Assembly (NCBI GenBank): GCA_963747735.1
Contig: CAVVGE010000019.1
Span: 558,001-622,000 of the forward strand
DNA length: 64,000 nt
DNA from: AP-15 sp963747735
GTDB lineage: Bacteria; Pseudomonadota; Alphaproteobacteria; ATCC43930; CGMCC-115725
Direction: 5' to 3'
Positions within the stretch are counted from its first letter, which is position 1, and each line of letters starts with the position of its first letter. The translations under genes and the position numbers were made by a program. The notes beneath the pieces were generated by a model that saw only the letters and a program-made list of their open reading frames with translations, was not told where the DNA came from and searched no databases. Shown here piece after piece: positions 32,536 through 40,603 of this stretch.

Positions 32536-35277
32536 TCAAGGTTGTGTGAATGGCGTCCCAGCGTCGAAGCGTGCCTTCGCCGGCAGCGTGTAGAGCCGGG
32601 TCGGTCCGGTGGGGTTGACCCACGGCCAAGTATACCCGCTCCCGGCAGCGAAAAAGGCCGGCTTTTGGGTCAGATATAGCGAGTTCGACAGCGTGTGGGC
32701 CGTGTCGTTCGAGGCCCAGACCACTGTGTTCGTGAGGTAATCGAAGTTGCCGTCGCGGATTGCGGTGTTAGCCACTTTGGCGTCGGTCGGGTAGGGCGCA
32801 ATACCATCCCAACCCAACATCCAGATGCCCGGGGAACCATCGGTGAAAGTGGTGTTGTAGACCCACCCGCTCGTATGCCCCGGTGTCCCGAGCACATTGC
32901 CAAGGAAGGACATCCAATAGGTGTAGCACATCGCTCCAGCGGCACGCAGAGGGCCATTGCCGCCAGGTAGGTTATTGACGTCGTCGATCGTGACGCCACC
33001 AAGCGCTTTTGGTTCCGTAAATCGTCCCCGGTATCCAGTAGTGTAGTTGCGGAAGAACGTGTGATAGATCGAATTACCATGCGTCGTGTCGCTATCCATA
33101 TTGAAGCCGTAGTTGCCCTCGAACAGCATGTGGTGAGAGCCGACCATATGGCTGCCGTTGAGGCCGATCTCCTGCCAATATTCCTGCCCGTCTATATAGC
33201 CGTCGTCCATATAATTGTAGGCAACGACTGACCCCGCCCCCGAGGAGCGGGCCACCATGACCTTGTTGGCTTGCACCGAGATGCCGTTCTCGATCAGTGC
33301 CTCGGACGATCCGTTCGCAAAACTAATGGCGTAGCCGCCGCCACCAGGGACCGGCCAGGCCGCGCCGTGGACGTAAAACTCCTCCAGCTGGATGCGGAAA
33401 GAGTTGTCGATGGCAAAACCTTCGCCGAGCCACAAGGTGTTTTCGACATTTTTGGCCCAGGAGTACGCCGCCCATTCAAACCGCAGGCTGCCGTCGTCAC
33501 CGCCGGACAGAGTCATGTTCTCGACCCCGGCATCGGTCGTCTGGGGGGCTCCGTAGTAATAGAGCTGCGCATGATGGCTGACCCGGTAGGAGATCGTGAC
33601 CGGCGAATCGAAGGTGATCGTGTTGCCGGAAATCGCCGATATCTGCTTGATCTCGTTGGTCGGCCGGTCACAGTTGGAAAACCAGCACCCGGCGCTGGCC
33701 GCGGTGTACGGGTAAGTGCCCGAATCAAAATCGTCGTAACCCTGAGACGGGTTGTGCTTCTGCCAGACCACCCGGAAGTCGGGAGAAGCCCAGATTTTCC
33801 CCCGCCCTTGCGGGTCGGTTTGCCAACCCGCGCCCGAAGCCTCATCCAGCAAGACAATCTGCCCCACCGAGAACCCGGAGGCGCTGGCCACCTGCAGCGA
33901 ATTTGCCCCGGCCGCGGCATCCGCCGTCAGAGCGGCCGCGGTCTCGGTATTGTTCCACCGCATCGGCCCGACGATGATGATCGGCGATGGGTTTGAGCCG
34001 GGCAGATCGCTATTCAGCTTGGCGCCGTTGGTCCGCTGCAGCGCGGTGACGCCCGGCCCGGCGCCGCGCAACGTTATGCCCTTGTTCAAGAGGACATAGT
34101 TGCCTTCGGCGATCGTAAAGGTGCCGGCCGCGAGCATAACCACTTGGCCCAGCGGGCAGGCGTTGACCGCGTTCTGGATATTGGTCGTGTCGTCCTTGCT
34201 CGATCCGAGAGGGCTGACGGTGGCGCACACCGTCGTCCGGTTCGGGATGCCGCCCGCAGAAAGCATGCCAGCCTTCTGCCAGTTCGCGCTCGCATTGCGA
34301 TCGGACGGCAAGATGCCGGCGCCACTCCCTCCGCCACTTGAGCCGCCCCCACCGCCTCCGCTGGAAGCGAGCAGGGCCGAGCATGAAGCGGGAGCGCCAC
34401 TATTGGAACCGGCGCAAGTCCATGTCCATGGGCCGGCACCTGATACTGCTGAAGCGTTGCCGGTAGTACAAAGGTTGGATGTGGGTGCGCTGGCCACCGC
34501 AACACCATTTTCCGAACCGCAGACACCATTAACCGCAGTAGCGGCAACCGAAGCCAGGCATTGCGCGGCGGTGCCGCCGTTGCTGCCGGCGCAGCTCCAA
34601 CGCCACGGCCCGCTGCCCGATACCGCCGATGCCGTGCCGGCGGCGCACAGGTTTGTCGCCGGCGCGCTCTTTAGAGTGGCCCCGCTCGAGGAGCCGCATG
34701 CGCCGCTGACCGAGGCTCCGCCGCTCGCGGTCAAGACGGCATAGAGCGACCACGTGGTCGGCGTGCAGTTTTGCGGGGTCTTCGAGAACGTGCTTGGGAG
34801 TCCTCCGCTGAACGAGCGCGACTGATAATAGCAGCTCCCGGAGCTATTCTGCTTGACAAAGCCGAGGGCGTTGCTGCTCGGCAGATAAGCGAGCCAGTAG
34901 CTACCCGCGGGAAGTGCTGTCGCGGCAACGGCGGTGACGGTGTTCCATCCCTTCACCGGCTTGAAGCCGCTCGTCTGCGCTTTCAAGACGCCGGGCCCGC
35001 CGTTGGGACCGGTTGCATCGTAAAGCCCGAGGCGGAGCTGGCCCGCGGCGCTGGTGACATAGAAGGACAGGCTGCTGACGGTGGCCGAGCGCGATAGCGT
35101 CGCCTGCTGTGCCAGCAGCAAGCCGCCGTTCTGTCCATCTCCGACCGAAAGGACCGCCGTCTGGCCGATCGTGATGCTCGACTGCGCCAGGGCCGGGCCT
35201 GCGCCGATCAACGCCGCTACGAGCGCTAGAAAGGTTACGCGAGCGTTACGTCGGCTCCGCACCGTCATCGGCAGCAT
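32536..35277 (-). CDS. Large secreted protein with two Cys repeats and a pectate-lyase-like beta-helix
   Basis: A 913-residue protein. A signal peptide (VTFLALVAALIGAGPALAQ) is followed by a beta-sandwich of about 150 residues, then two homologous Cys-rich repeats of about 55 residues (CGSSSGATLKSAPATNLCAAG..., CGSENGVAVASAPTSNLCTTG..., each with SGxGPWxWxCAGSN). A Gly/Ser linker follows, then a right-handed parallel beta-helix beginning near KDDTTNIQNAVNACPLGQVV with rungs such as GVENMTLSGGDDGSLRF and SSEALIENGISVQANKVMVARS. It is probably an extracellular polysaccharide-binding or -cleaving protein; no catalytic residues can be assigned. ATG 35277 has CGGAG seven bases upstream; longer in-frame starts lack a signal peptide. 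Confidence 0.75.
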   Translation of the reverse strand: MLPMTVRSRRNARVTFLALVAALIGAGPALAQSSITIGQTAVLSVGDGQNGGLLLAQQATLSRSATVSSLSFYVTSAAGQLRLGLYDATGPNGGPGVLKAQTSGFKPVKGWNTVTAVAATALPAGSYWLAYLPSSNALGFVKQNSSGSCYYQSRSFSGGLPSTFSKTPQNCTPTTWSLYAVLTASGGASVSGACGSSSGATLKSAPATNLCAAGTASAVSGSGPWRWSCAGSNGGTAAQCLASVAATAVNGVCGSENGVAVASAPTSNLCTTGNASAVSGAGPWTWTCAGSNSGAPASCSALLASSGGGGGGSSGGGSGAGILPSDRNASANWQKAGMLSAGGIPNRTTVCATVSPLGSSKDDTTNIQNAVNACPLGQVVMLAAGTFTIAEGNYVLLNKGITLRGAGPGVTALQRTNGAKLNSDLPGSNPSPIIIVGPMRWNNTETAAALTADAAAGANSLQVASASGFSVGQIVLLDEASGAGWQTDPQGRGKIWASPDFRVVWQKHNPSQGYDDFDSGTYPYTAASAGCWFSNCDRPTNEIKQISAISGNTITFDSPVTISYRVSHHAQLYYYGAPQTTDAGVENMTLSGGDDGSLRFEWAAYSWAKNVENTLWLGEGFAIDNSFRIQLEEFYVHGAAWPVPGGGGYAISFANGSSEALIENGISVQANKVMVARSSGAGSVVAYNYMDDGYIDGQEYWQEIGLNGSHMVGSHHMLFEGNYGFNMDSDTTHGNSIYHTFFRNYTTGYRGRFTEPKALGGVTIDDVNNLPGGNGPLRAAGAMCYTYWMSFLGNVLGTPGHTSGWVYNTTFTDGSPGIWMLGWDGIAPYPTDAKVANTAIRDGNFDYLTNTVVWASNDTAHTLSNSLYLTQKPAFFAAGSGYTWPWVNPTGPTRLYTLPAKARFDAGTPFTQP

Positions 35278-35994
35278 GTGCGTTCTCCGAATACCCCGGT
35301 TCTGGCTTTTCGAGATTCCCGAAAATGTTTTAAGGAGACGTAAAACCGGTCGATCGATCCGCGTCGTTTGGCCAGTGCAATTCCCTTGATTTGATGAAAT
35401 ATCCCTAAAAGCTATCGCTTTTCGAAACCGATTTTGGCGGGTTTCGAACGATGCGGGCTGTGAAACCCCCGCCTCGCCGTTGCAACCGCGAAACCGGGAC
35501 ACATAGCCGCTCTGGTTTCGATGCAGGAGCAGGCTCAAGCCTTTGGCTCTCAACCGCTCAACAGCCGACAAGCTTGGCATGTCACTCGCCTCATTATGAT
35601 TGCTCACGTCTGCCCCGCACCCAAGGCAAATCCGCAGCCGCCGCAGAGAGCGCGGCGCCATGCGGTTGCAAAAGTTGCCCAAGTCCTCGGATCCCCCCGA
35701 GACGCAGGTCTATGGCGGCAAGCATCCACCGGCGAATGACACGCTGTCAACCTTCGCCACCTTTTTGCCACAGGGCGTCAATAGGGCGTCAATATTGAGG
35801 TGGGCCTGCCGTCAGGACGATGGGGACTGGCGTCCTAATTGGAAACGCTGCGCTCCGACCTCCTGAAACGGTCGAGCTACGAGAGCTTGCCGATTGCATG
35901 CCGGCAAGCTTGCCGCTCCTGGATTGGCTGCCTTGGTCGGTGTCGAATGTCTCCGGCCGGCCAAACCGCGCCAGCGCCTTTAGCCAGGGGCTCC
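35278..35994. other. 717-base intergenic region; no complete gene
   Basis: This gap between the secreted beta-helix gene and the binding-protein gene is less GC-rich than the surroundings. Apart from the IS3-type scrap at its right end it holds no recognisable gene. A short direct repeat (AGGGCGTCAAT twice near 35773-35793) is present. Two or three open frames cross it on each strand, but none has a convincing start or family motif. Confidence 0.5.
35921..35983 (-). mobile_element. IS3-family transposase (integrase core) remnant
   Basis: On the minus strand the sequence reads LKALARFGRPETFDTDQGSQ, almost the consensus around the second catalytic aspartate of IS3-type OrfB transposases (LARFGxPEIFNTDQGSQFTS). 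Nothing before or after continues the transposase, so only about 20 codons survive. Confidence 0.6.
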
Positions 35995-36879
35995 TCAGTC
36001 TGCGGCGACCAGAGACACGACCGCGGCGTCGTAGTCGGGCGGGCCCATGCCGGTGTCGGCGAAGATGCCGTGCTGGGCGATCCAGGCGCGGGTTTCGGCG
36101 TGGGCTTCCTTGGTGTAGGGCTCGAAAACGAGGCGTTCGCCGGGGCCCCAGCGGCGGGTGTCCATCAGCGGGTGGAAGCGCTCGGGGAATTCGTTCTTGT
36201 AATAATGCGTGTAGCGGTCGGAGCGCAGGTCGAGGTCGCGCTGGGCGCGGCGCAGCGCGCGAAAGAATTTGCGCAGATTCTCCGGGTCGGGGTCGCCGTG
36301 GATCATCGTCGCGATCATAAAGGTGGTGTCGATGATCTTGCGAAAGCCCAATTGCTCGGCGAGGTAATAGGGGCCGCTGAAGAGGGCCGAGGCCGGCGCC
36401 GCGCCATCGACCAGCAGATCGAGGCGGCGGAACAGCAGCCCGTCCTTGAACGAGAGGTTGATCTCGTCGGCCGTAAGATAAGGTTCGAGCGCCTGGATCG
36501 TCGAATAATGGCTGCCCGACTGCCAGCCGACCGAGATCGGCACCCCGGCCAGATCCTCGGGACGCCTGACCGGCGAACCTGCCGGCACAAAAATCCCGGC
36601 CGGCGCCACCGAATAGAGGTCGGCATAGAGCCGGCCATGCCCGCTCGACGCGGCGACGTTGACCGTCCAATGGCAGGCGCAGCTGACATCGGCGGCGCGC
36701 CCGGCCTCAAACGACTGGTAGGCGCCGACTTGCTCGCCGCCCTTGTCGTGATGCCGCCCTTCGGTCGCGCGGATCAGCTCGCGAAACTGGTAATCGAGCC
36801 CTTCGTCCCGGAAATAGCCCTTTTCCTCGGCGATCCATTCCTGAAGCCGGAAATGCGGCTCGATGATGAATTTGGCCAT
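35995..36879 (-). CDS. NMT1/THI5-like periplasmic-binding-fold protein, no signal peptide
   Basis: A 294-residue protein of the NMT1/SsuA-like substrate-binding fold. MAKFIIEPHFRLQEWIAEEKGYFRDEGLDYQF is the first strand-helix unit with the typical EEKGYFRDEGL motif. GSPVRRPEDLAGVPISVGWQSGSHYS is the ligand-binding hinge region. No signal peptide is present, and no permease or ATPase gene is adjacent, so it may be a cytosolic sensor or enzyme-like member rather than an ABC transporter component. ATG 36879 has GAGGAAG upstream. It lies 54 bases after the RidA gene on the same strand. Confidence 0.7.
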   Translation of the reverse strand: MAKFIIEPHFRLQEWIAEEKGYFRDEGLDYQFRELIRATEGRHHDKGGEQVGAYQSFEAGRAADVSCACHWTVNVAASSGHGRLYADLYSVAPAGIFVPAGSPVRRPEDLAGVPISVGWQSGSHYSTIQALEPYLTADEINLSFKDGLLFRRLDLLVDGAAPASALFSGPYYLAEQLGFRKIIDTTFMIATMIHGDPDPENLRKFFRALRRAQRDLDLRSDRYTHYYKNEFPERFHPLMDTRRWGPGERLVFEPYTKEAHAETRAWIAQHGIFADTGMGPPDYDAAVVSLVAAD

Positions 36880-36933
36880 AGAGCTTCCTCCGGAGATCGC
36901 AGCACCTCGCGGCCGGCACCCTACCATAAAGGG

Positions 36934-37341
36934 TCAGAGGGCCGCGACCGTCTGCACCTCGAGCAGAAACCCTTCGGCGACCAGCCGATCGACGATCAGG
37001 AGCGTGTTCGGCGGATAGGCCCCGCCGGCAAACATGCCGGGGAAGGCACGCATGCGATACGCCATGAATTTGGCGATGTCCTGCGAATGGACGAGATAGG
37101 TCGTGAACTGGGCGACATTGGCCCAGCCGGCGCCGGCCGAGCCGAGCGCGGCCTCGATATTGGCGAAGACCTGAACGCATTGGCGGTCGAAATCGTCTGC
37201 GCCGACAAGGTTGCCGGCGGTGTCGGTCGCGACCTGGCCGGCGATCAGCAAGAGCTCGGCGGCGCGCACGCGGGCGATTTGCGAATATTGCCCGAGCGGC
37301 CGGCCGAGCGCCGGCGGGCTCGACAGCGTGACCTCTGCCAT
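36934..37341 (-). CDS. RidA family protein (Rid/YjgF)
   Basis: A 135-residue Rid-family protein. The N-terminal strand region is LGRPLGQYSQIARVRAAELLLIAGQVATDTAGNLVGADDFDRQCVQVFANIEAALGSAGA, the centre is VAQFTTYLVHSQDIAKFMAYR, and the C-terminus PPNTLLIVDRLVAEGFLLEVQTVAAL keeps the usual RLxxxxxLxExxxxA pattern. The deaminase Arg of archetypal RidA is replaced by the local DR; imine deaminase activity is therefore uncertain. ATG 37341 was chosen by similarity. Confidence 0.82.
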   Translation of the reverse strand: MAEVTLSSPPALGRPLGQYSQIARVRAAELLLIAGQVATDTAGNLVGADDFDRQCVQVFANIEAALGSAGAGWANVAQFTTYLVHSQDIAKFMAYRMRAFPGMFAGGAYPPNTLLIVDRLVAEGFLLEVQTVAAL

Positions 37342-37359
37342 CCGCCTGCTCCGCGACCG

Positions 37360-37599
37360 CTATTGCACCCGGCGCAGCCCGAGATCGGCGAGGCAGCCGT
37401 CGAGCGCACCCATGTTTGCCTTGACCGCGGCGCGGTCCTGGCAGGCGGCGACGACCGCCACAAGCTCGGCCCGCGACGGCGGCTTGCCGCTCACCTCCTG
37501 CCAGTCGCGGACCTCGGTCGAGGCGCTGGCCGGCGCTGTCGCATCGGCCGCGACGCACGCGCTCAGGCCCAGCAGCATAAGCAACACAATCCCCCGCAT
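37360..37599 (-). CDS. Small lipoprotein
   Basis: A 79-residue protein starting MRGIVLLMLLGLSACVA, a lipoprotein signal with lipobox LSAC and Cys at 14. The mature part is a short Ala-rich helix-forming domain with a Cys pair. Function unknown. It is 18 bases upstream of the RidA gene and probably in the same transcript. ATG 37599 is preceded by GGGGGGCGG. Confidence 0.65.
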   Translation of the reverse strand: MRGIVLLMLLGLSACVAADATAPASASTEVRDWQEVSGKPPSRAELVAVVAACQDRAAVKANMGALDGCLADLGLRRVQ

Positions 37600-37793
37600 C
37601 CGCCCCCCGGAATGCCGTGCGCGGCGCAATCTAGCGCCCCACACCCGACGCCGCCACCCCCTGCGGTCCCTGATCCCCGGCGATTTCGCCGAAAAGCCGA
37701 AGTGATTCTGCGACGCTTTGCCGCAAATTCAGCTTAGAGTAAGCCGGCTGCCGCTCTCGCGGCGGCGACAACGATGGCGATGGGAGCAATGCC

Positions 37794-38324
37794 ATGACCT
37801 TCGCAAAGATGCTGGTGCCGCTGGCCGGCGCGCTGTTGTCTACCGTTGGCGCTAATGCGCAGGTGGGGGCGGCACCGCCCTATATCGAATACGCCGCCAA
37901 ATTCACCTGCGGCACGGAATCCGTGAAGGAGCCCGACGACGTGGTCAGCGGCGTTTACGCGTCGTCGATCAACATCCACAATCCGCAGGCGCAGCTGGCC
38001 GTTCCCTTTATCAAAAAGCTGGTCATCGCCAACCGCGAAGACACCACGATCGGACGCATTCGAGTGCTGAAGGACGTGCTGAAGCCGGACCAGGCGGACC
38101 GTGTCGATTGCATCTTTATCCGGCGCAACCTGGACATCGCGGCGACCGGCTATGTCGAGGGATTTGTCGTGATCGAAGTGCCGCCGATGGCGTCGGCAAC
38201 CGGATCGGCCGCGACGGTTCAGCCCGTGCTCGATGTCGTCGCCAAATACACGGCGCGCGGGCTGACCGGCAACGTCACGACCCAATCGGTCGTGCAAATC
38301 GACGGCAAGCGCATAACCAACTGA
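37794..38324 (+). CDS. Secreted hypothetical protein
   Basis: A 176-residue protein with a signal peptide (MLVPLAGALLSTVGANAQ). The mature part is beta-rich: KFTCGTESVKEPDDVVSGVYASSINIHNPQ, then RVDCIFIRRNLDIAATGYVEGFVVIEVPP, with two Cys that could form a disulfide. It resembles small periplasmic proteins of unknown function. Its last 106 bases overlap the convergent PEP-CTERM frame on the other strand. ATG 37794 has GGGAG upstream. Confidence 0.65.
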   Translation: MTFAKMLVPLAGALLSTVGANAQVGAAPPYIEYAAKFTCGTESVKEPDDVVSGVYASSINIHNPQAQLAVPFIKKLVIANREDTTIGRIRVLKDVLKPDQADRVDCIFIRRNLDIAATGYVEGFVVIEVPPMASATGSAATVQPVLDVVAKYTARGLTGNVTTQSVVQIDGKRITN

Positions 38325-39736
38325 TCCGCCCAGCTTTGGCGCCGGCGGCGCAGCATTCCGAGCCCGGCCAAAGAAAACGCCAGCAAGGCGAGCGAGCCGG
38401 GCTCGGGCACCGCCGCTGGCACGGCCGGGTTGCCGGCGTCGGAAACGAACATGGCCATGGCGAGCGGCGTCGGCGACGACCCCATCGCTTCGATGTCCGA
38501 TCGCAAATAGGTGTAGGACAGCGTGATCCGCGCGCCTTCGAGACCGGAGGAGAGCAGGTCGGCGCTGCCCGGCAAATCGGCCGACAGACCCGTTATCGCT
38601 TGGAGCGCCAATTTGACCGGGCTCGCCTCGGAAAACAGCGCCAGATCGGATGCGAGCTCGTCGGAGAAGTCCTCGGTCGGGATGCTGAAGCCGCCGCTGA
38701 CCGTCTTGCCAAAGGCTTGGGCGAAATTGTCGGTGCCGGAGAACGGGTGGAGCGTTCCCGAACGCTGCGAGGCGGCCTGGGCCTGACCGAGCGAGGCGCG
38801 GCCCGGACCCAAAAGGTCGAGCAACGCCGATTGGCCGATTGTGAAGGAGGCGGCGGTCGGTCCCAAATCCTGCACCGAGAATTTCGCCTTGACGTCGCCC
38901 TTGAGCGTGAAATCGGCGCTGACCAGCGTCCCGAGCTTAGGGTTGAACGGGTTGAAGCCGATTTTGCGCGTCCAATCGCCGTTCCGGTCCCCAAGGGTGC
39001 GGGTCTGGACCGCGGTATGTTTTTCGCCGATGACCGCCACGCCCCAGCCAAAGCCGGTGCCAATAGTGACACCCGAGCCGCCGAAAGTATCGCCCCCGCC
39101 GGTGGCCGGGGCGGCCGTATGGTAGGTGGCCGAGACCTTGGCGCCCGCTGCCGCGCGCGTCTTTGCCGCGAGGTCGAGCGGCCCCGAGAGGTGGGCCTCG
39201 GCGGTCGCGGCTACCGGGAGCGCCACGCTGCCCTTGCCGACAAACGGCCCGGAGGAAATCTGCGGCCCCGAGCCGCCGGCGGTGTAGCTGGTCGCGGCAC
39301 TTTGGGTGTCGGAGAGGTCGGCCCAGGTCCGGCCGGATTTGCCGGCAAAATCGATCGTGCCGTCGAAGGCCGCGAGATTGGCGCCGGCGCCGACGATGGG
39401 CGACACCGACAACACATCGCCAGCGCCCGGCGCCGAAAGATCGACCGTCGCCGACACGCTCCCATCGACCGTGCTCCGCACCGGGTCGAGGCTCTCGATC
39501 CCGATCGAGCCCGTGAGCGTGCCGCTGAGACCGAAGGTGATGGCGCCCAAGCTGCCGAGCGACGGGTCGAACTGCCCGACTTTGACGGTCTTTGCCCAAT
39601 CGGTCGGCGCGGGCGCGATCGTAGCGGTCCGGGTTATGGTCCCGGCCAGCGCCGGCCCGATGGCGAGGACAGCCGTGGCCAGCGTCGCCGCGACAGCCGC
39701 CGACCGGTGCAACGTAGGTTGTCCAGAGCAAGGCAT
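38219..39736 (-). CDS. PEP-CTERM sorted exopolysaccharide-associated-type protein
   Basis: This 505-residue exported protein has a signal peptide (ATLATAVLAIGPALAG), a beta-rich body of about 410 residues with Gly/Ser/Thr repeats (choice-of-anchor-like), and the PEP-CTERM signal VPEPGSLALLAFSLAGLGMLRRRR. Such tails are processed by an exosortase, and host genomes usually also make exopolysaccharide. After the Arg cluster, where these proteins normally end, the frame continues for about 50 residues (WADQLVMRLPSICTTD...) antisense to the neighbouring gene. This may be a lost stop codon. ATG 39736 is the first in frame. Confidence 0.75.
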   Translation of the reverse strand: MPCSGQPTLHRSAAVAATLATAVLAIGPALAGTITRTATIAPAPTDWAKTVKVGQFDPSLGSLGAITFGLSGTLTGSIGIESLDPVRSTVDGSVSATVDLSAPGAGDVLSVSPIVGAGANLAAFDGTIDFAGKSGRTWADLSDTQSAATSYTAGGSGPQISSGPFVGKGSVALPVAATAEAHLSGPLDLAAKTRAAAGAKVSATYHTAAPATGGGDTFGGSGVTIGTGFGWGVAVIGEKHTAVQTRTLGDRNGDWTRKIGFNPFNPKLGTLVSADFTLKGDVKAKFSVQDLGPTAASFTIGQSALLDLLGPGRASLGQAQAASQRSGTLHPFSGTDNFAQAFGKTVSGGFSIPTEDFSDELASDLALFSEASPVKLALQAITGLSADLPGSADLLSSGLEGARITLSYTYLRSDIEAMGSSPTPLAMAMFVSDAGNPAVPAAVPEPGSLALLAFSLAGLGMLRRRRQSWADQLVMRLPSICTTDWVVTLPVSPRAVYLATTSSTG

Positions 39737-39832
39737 GGCCGCTTTTGTTAACTAATGTTTACGAGGTATTGTGGAACGGCATGTAAGCCGGCGCGAAAGG
39801 AAAGTCAATGGGCCAAGCCCTGCGCCCTCGGA

Positions 39833-40555
39833 TCAAGGGAAGAACGACATGCGGCAATGGTTGAGCGGCGGGGCGAAGCCATAAAGCTGGCGGGTCAACA
39901 GCCGTGCGACGCCGGTCGGCGCGCCGACAAAGATTTGCGATCCGGTATTGGTGTTGGCGACGGCGCTGGTGCAATTCTTGAAGAACGAACGCTGGCACGG
40001 ATAGGGGCCGGCGATCTGATACCCGGTGAAGGCCGTCTGCGGGTTGGCGACGGTGATCGGGCAGGAGCAGATGATCTGGTTTTTTCCCAGCGGCTTGGCC
40101 GAGCCGGGGAAGGATTGCCCGCGGGTGCTGGTAAAGCACACGCCGCCGTCGCACTGCGCGTAGGCGCCGGTCGAGGTGGCGGCCGGGCAGTCGTAGAGCG
40201 CCATATCGCCCTTCGGCGCGACGACCGACGGCGCCAGGCTGAAGGTGCTGACCATATAGCCGTTGTTCTTGCCTTCGGCATTGACGGTGCAGACGTTCCG
40301 GCTGCGGTCGTAATCGAACGGCAGGCTGATGCTGTCGCCGTGCTCGACGTTGCACCGGCAATAGGAGACGCCGTTCAGCACAAAGCAGCTGGCGACGGCG
40401 CAGAGCGCATAGGTCTGGTCCTCGCAAATCTTGAAGAGCCGAGATGCCGTGGTCAGAAACGGGCTCAGCACGCTCGCGGCCCGTGCCGAACCAGCAAACG
40501 CCGTCAGCAGCAGGGCCGCGGCGACAAAACATTCCTTGCTCAAGCGCAGGCGCAT
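39833..40555 (-). CDS. Secreted Cys-rich hypothetical protein
   Basis: A 240-residue protein with a signal peptide (CFVAAALLLTAFAGSARAA) and at least 12 cysteines in the mature part, e.g. FKICEDQTYALCAVASCFVLNGVSYCRCNVEHGDS and IICSCPITVANPQ, suggesting many disulfides in the periplasm or outside. No family was recognised. It is on the same strand as the PEP-CTERM gene, downstream of a radical-SAM-like gene, with no obvious operon link. ATG 40555 is the first residue of the signal peptide. Confidence 0.6.
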   Translation of the reverse strand: MRLRLSKECFVAAALLLTAFAGSARAASVLSPFLTTASRLFKICEDQTYALCAVASCFVLNGVSYCRCNVEHGDSISLPFDYDRSRNVCTVNAEGKNNGYMVSTFSLAPSVVAPKGDMALYDCPAATSTGAYAQCDGGVCFTSTRGQSFPGSAKPLGKNQIICSCPITVANPQTAFTGYQIAGPYPCQRSFFKNCTSAVANTNTGSQIFVGAPTGVARLLTRQLYGFAPPLNHCRMSFFP

Positions 40556-40603
40556 CGGGATCCCCTCTTGTCGAAGGGCTCTTTTCTATCGCCTGCCGCG
40601 TCA

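Noticed and set aside
35839..37737. Plus-strand open frame of 632 codons
   Set aside because: It is antisense to the binding-protein, RidA and lipoprotein genes, each with start signals and family motifs.
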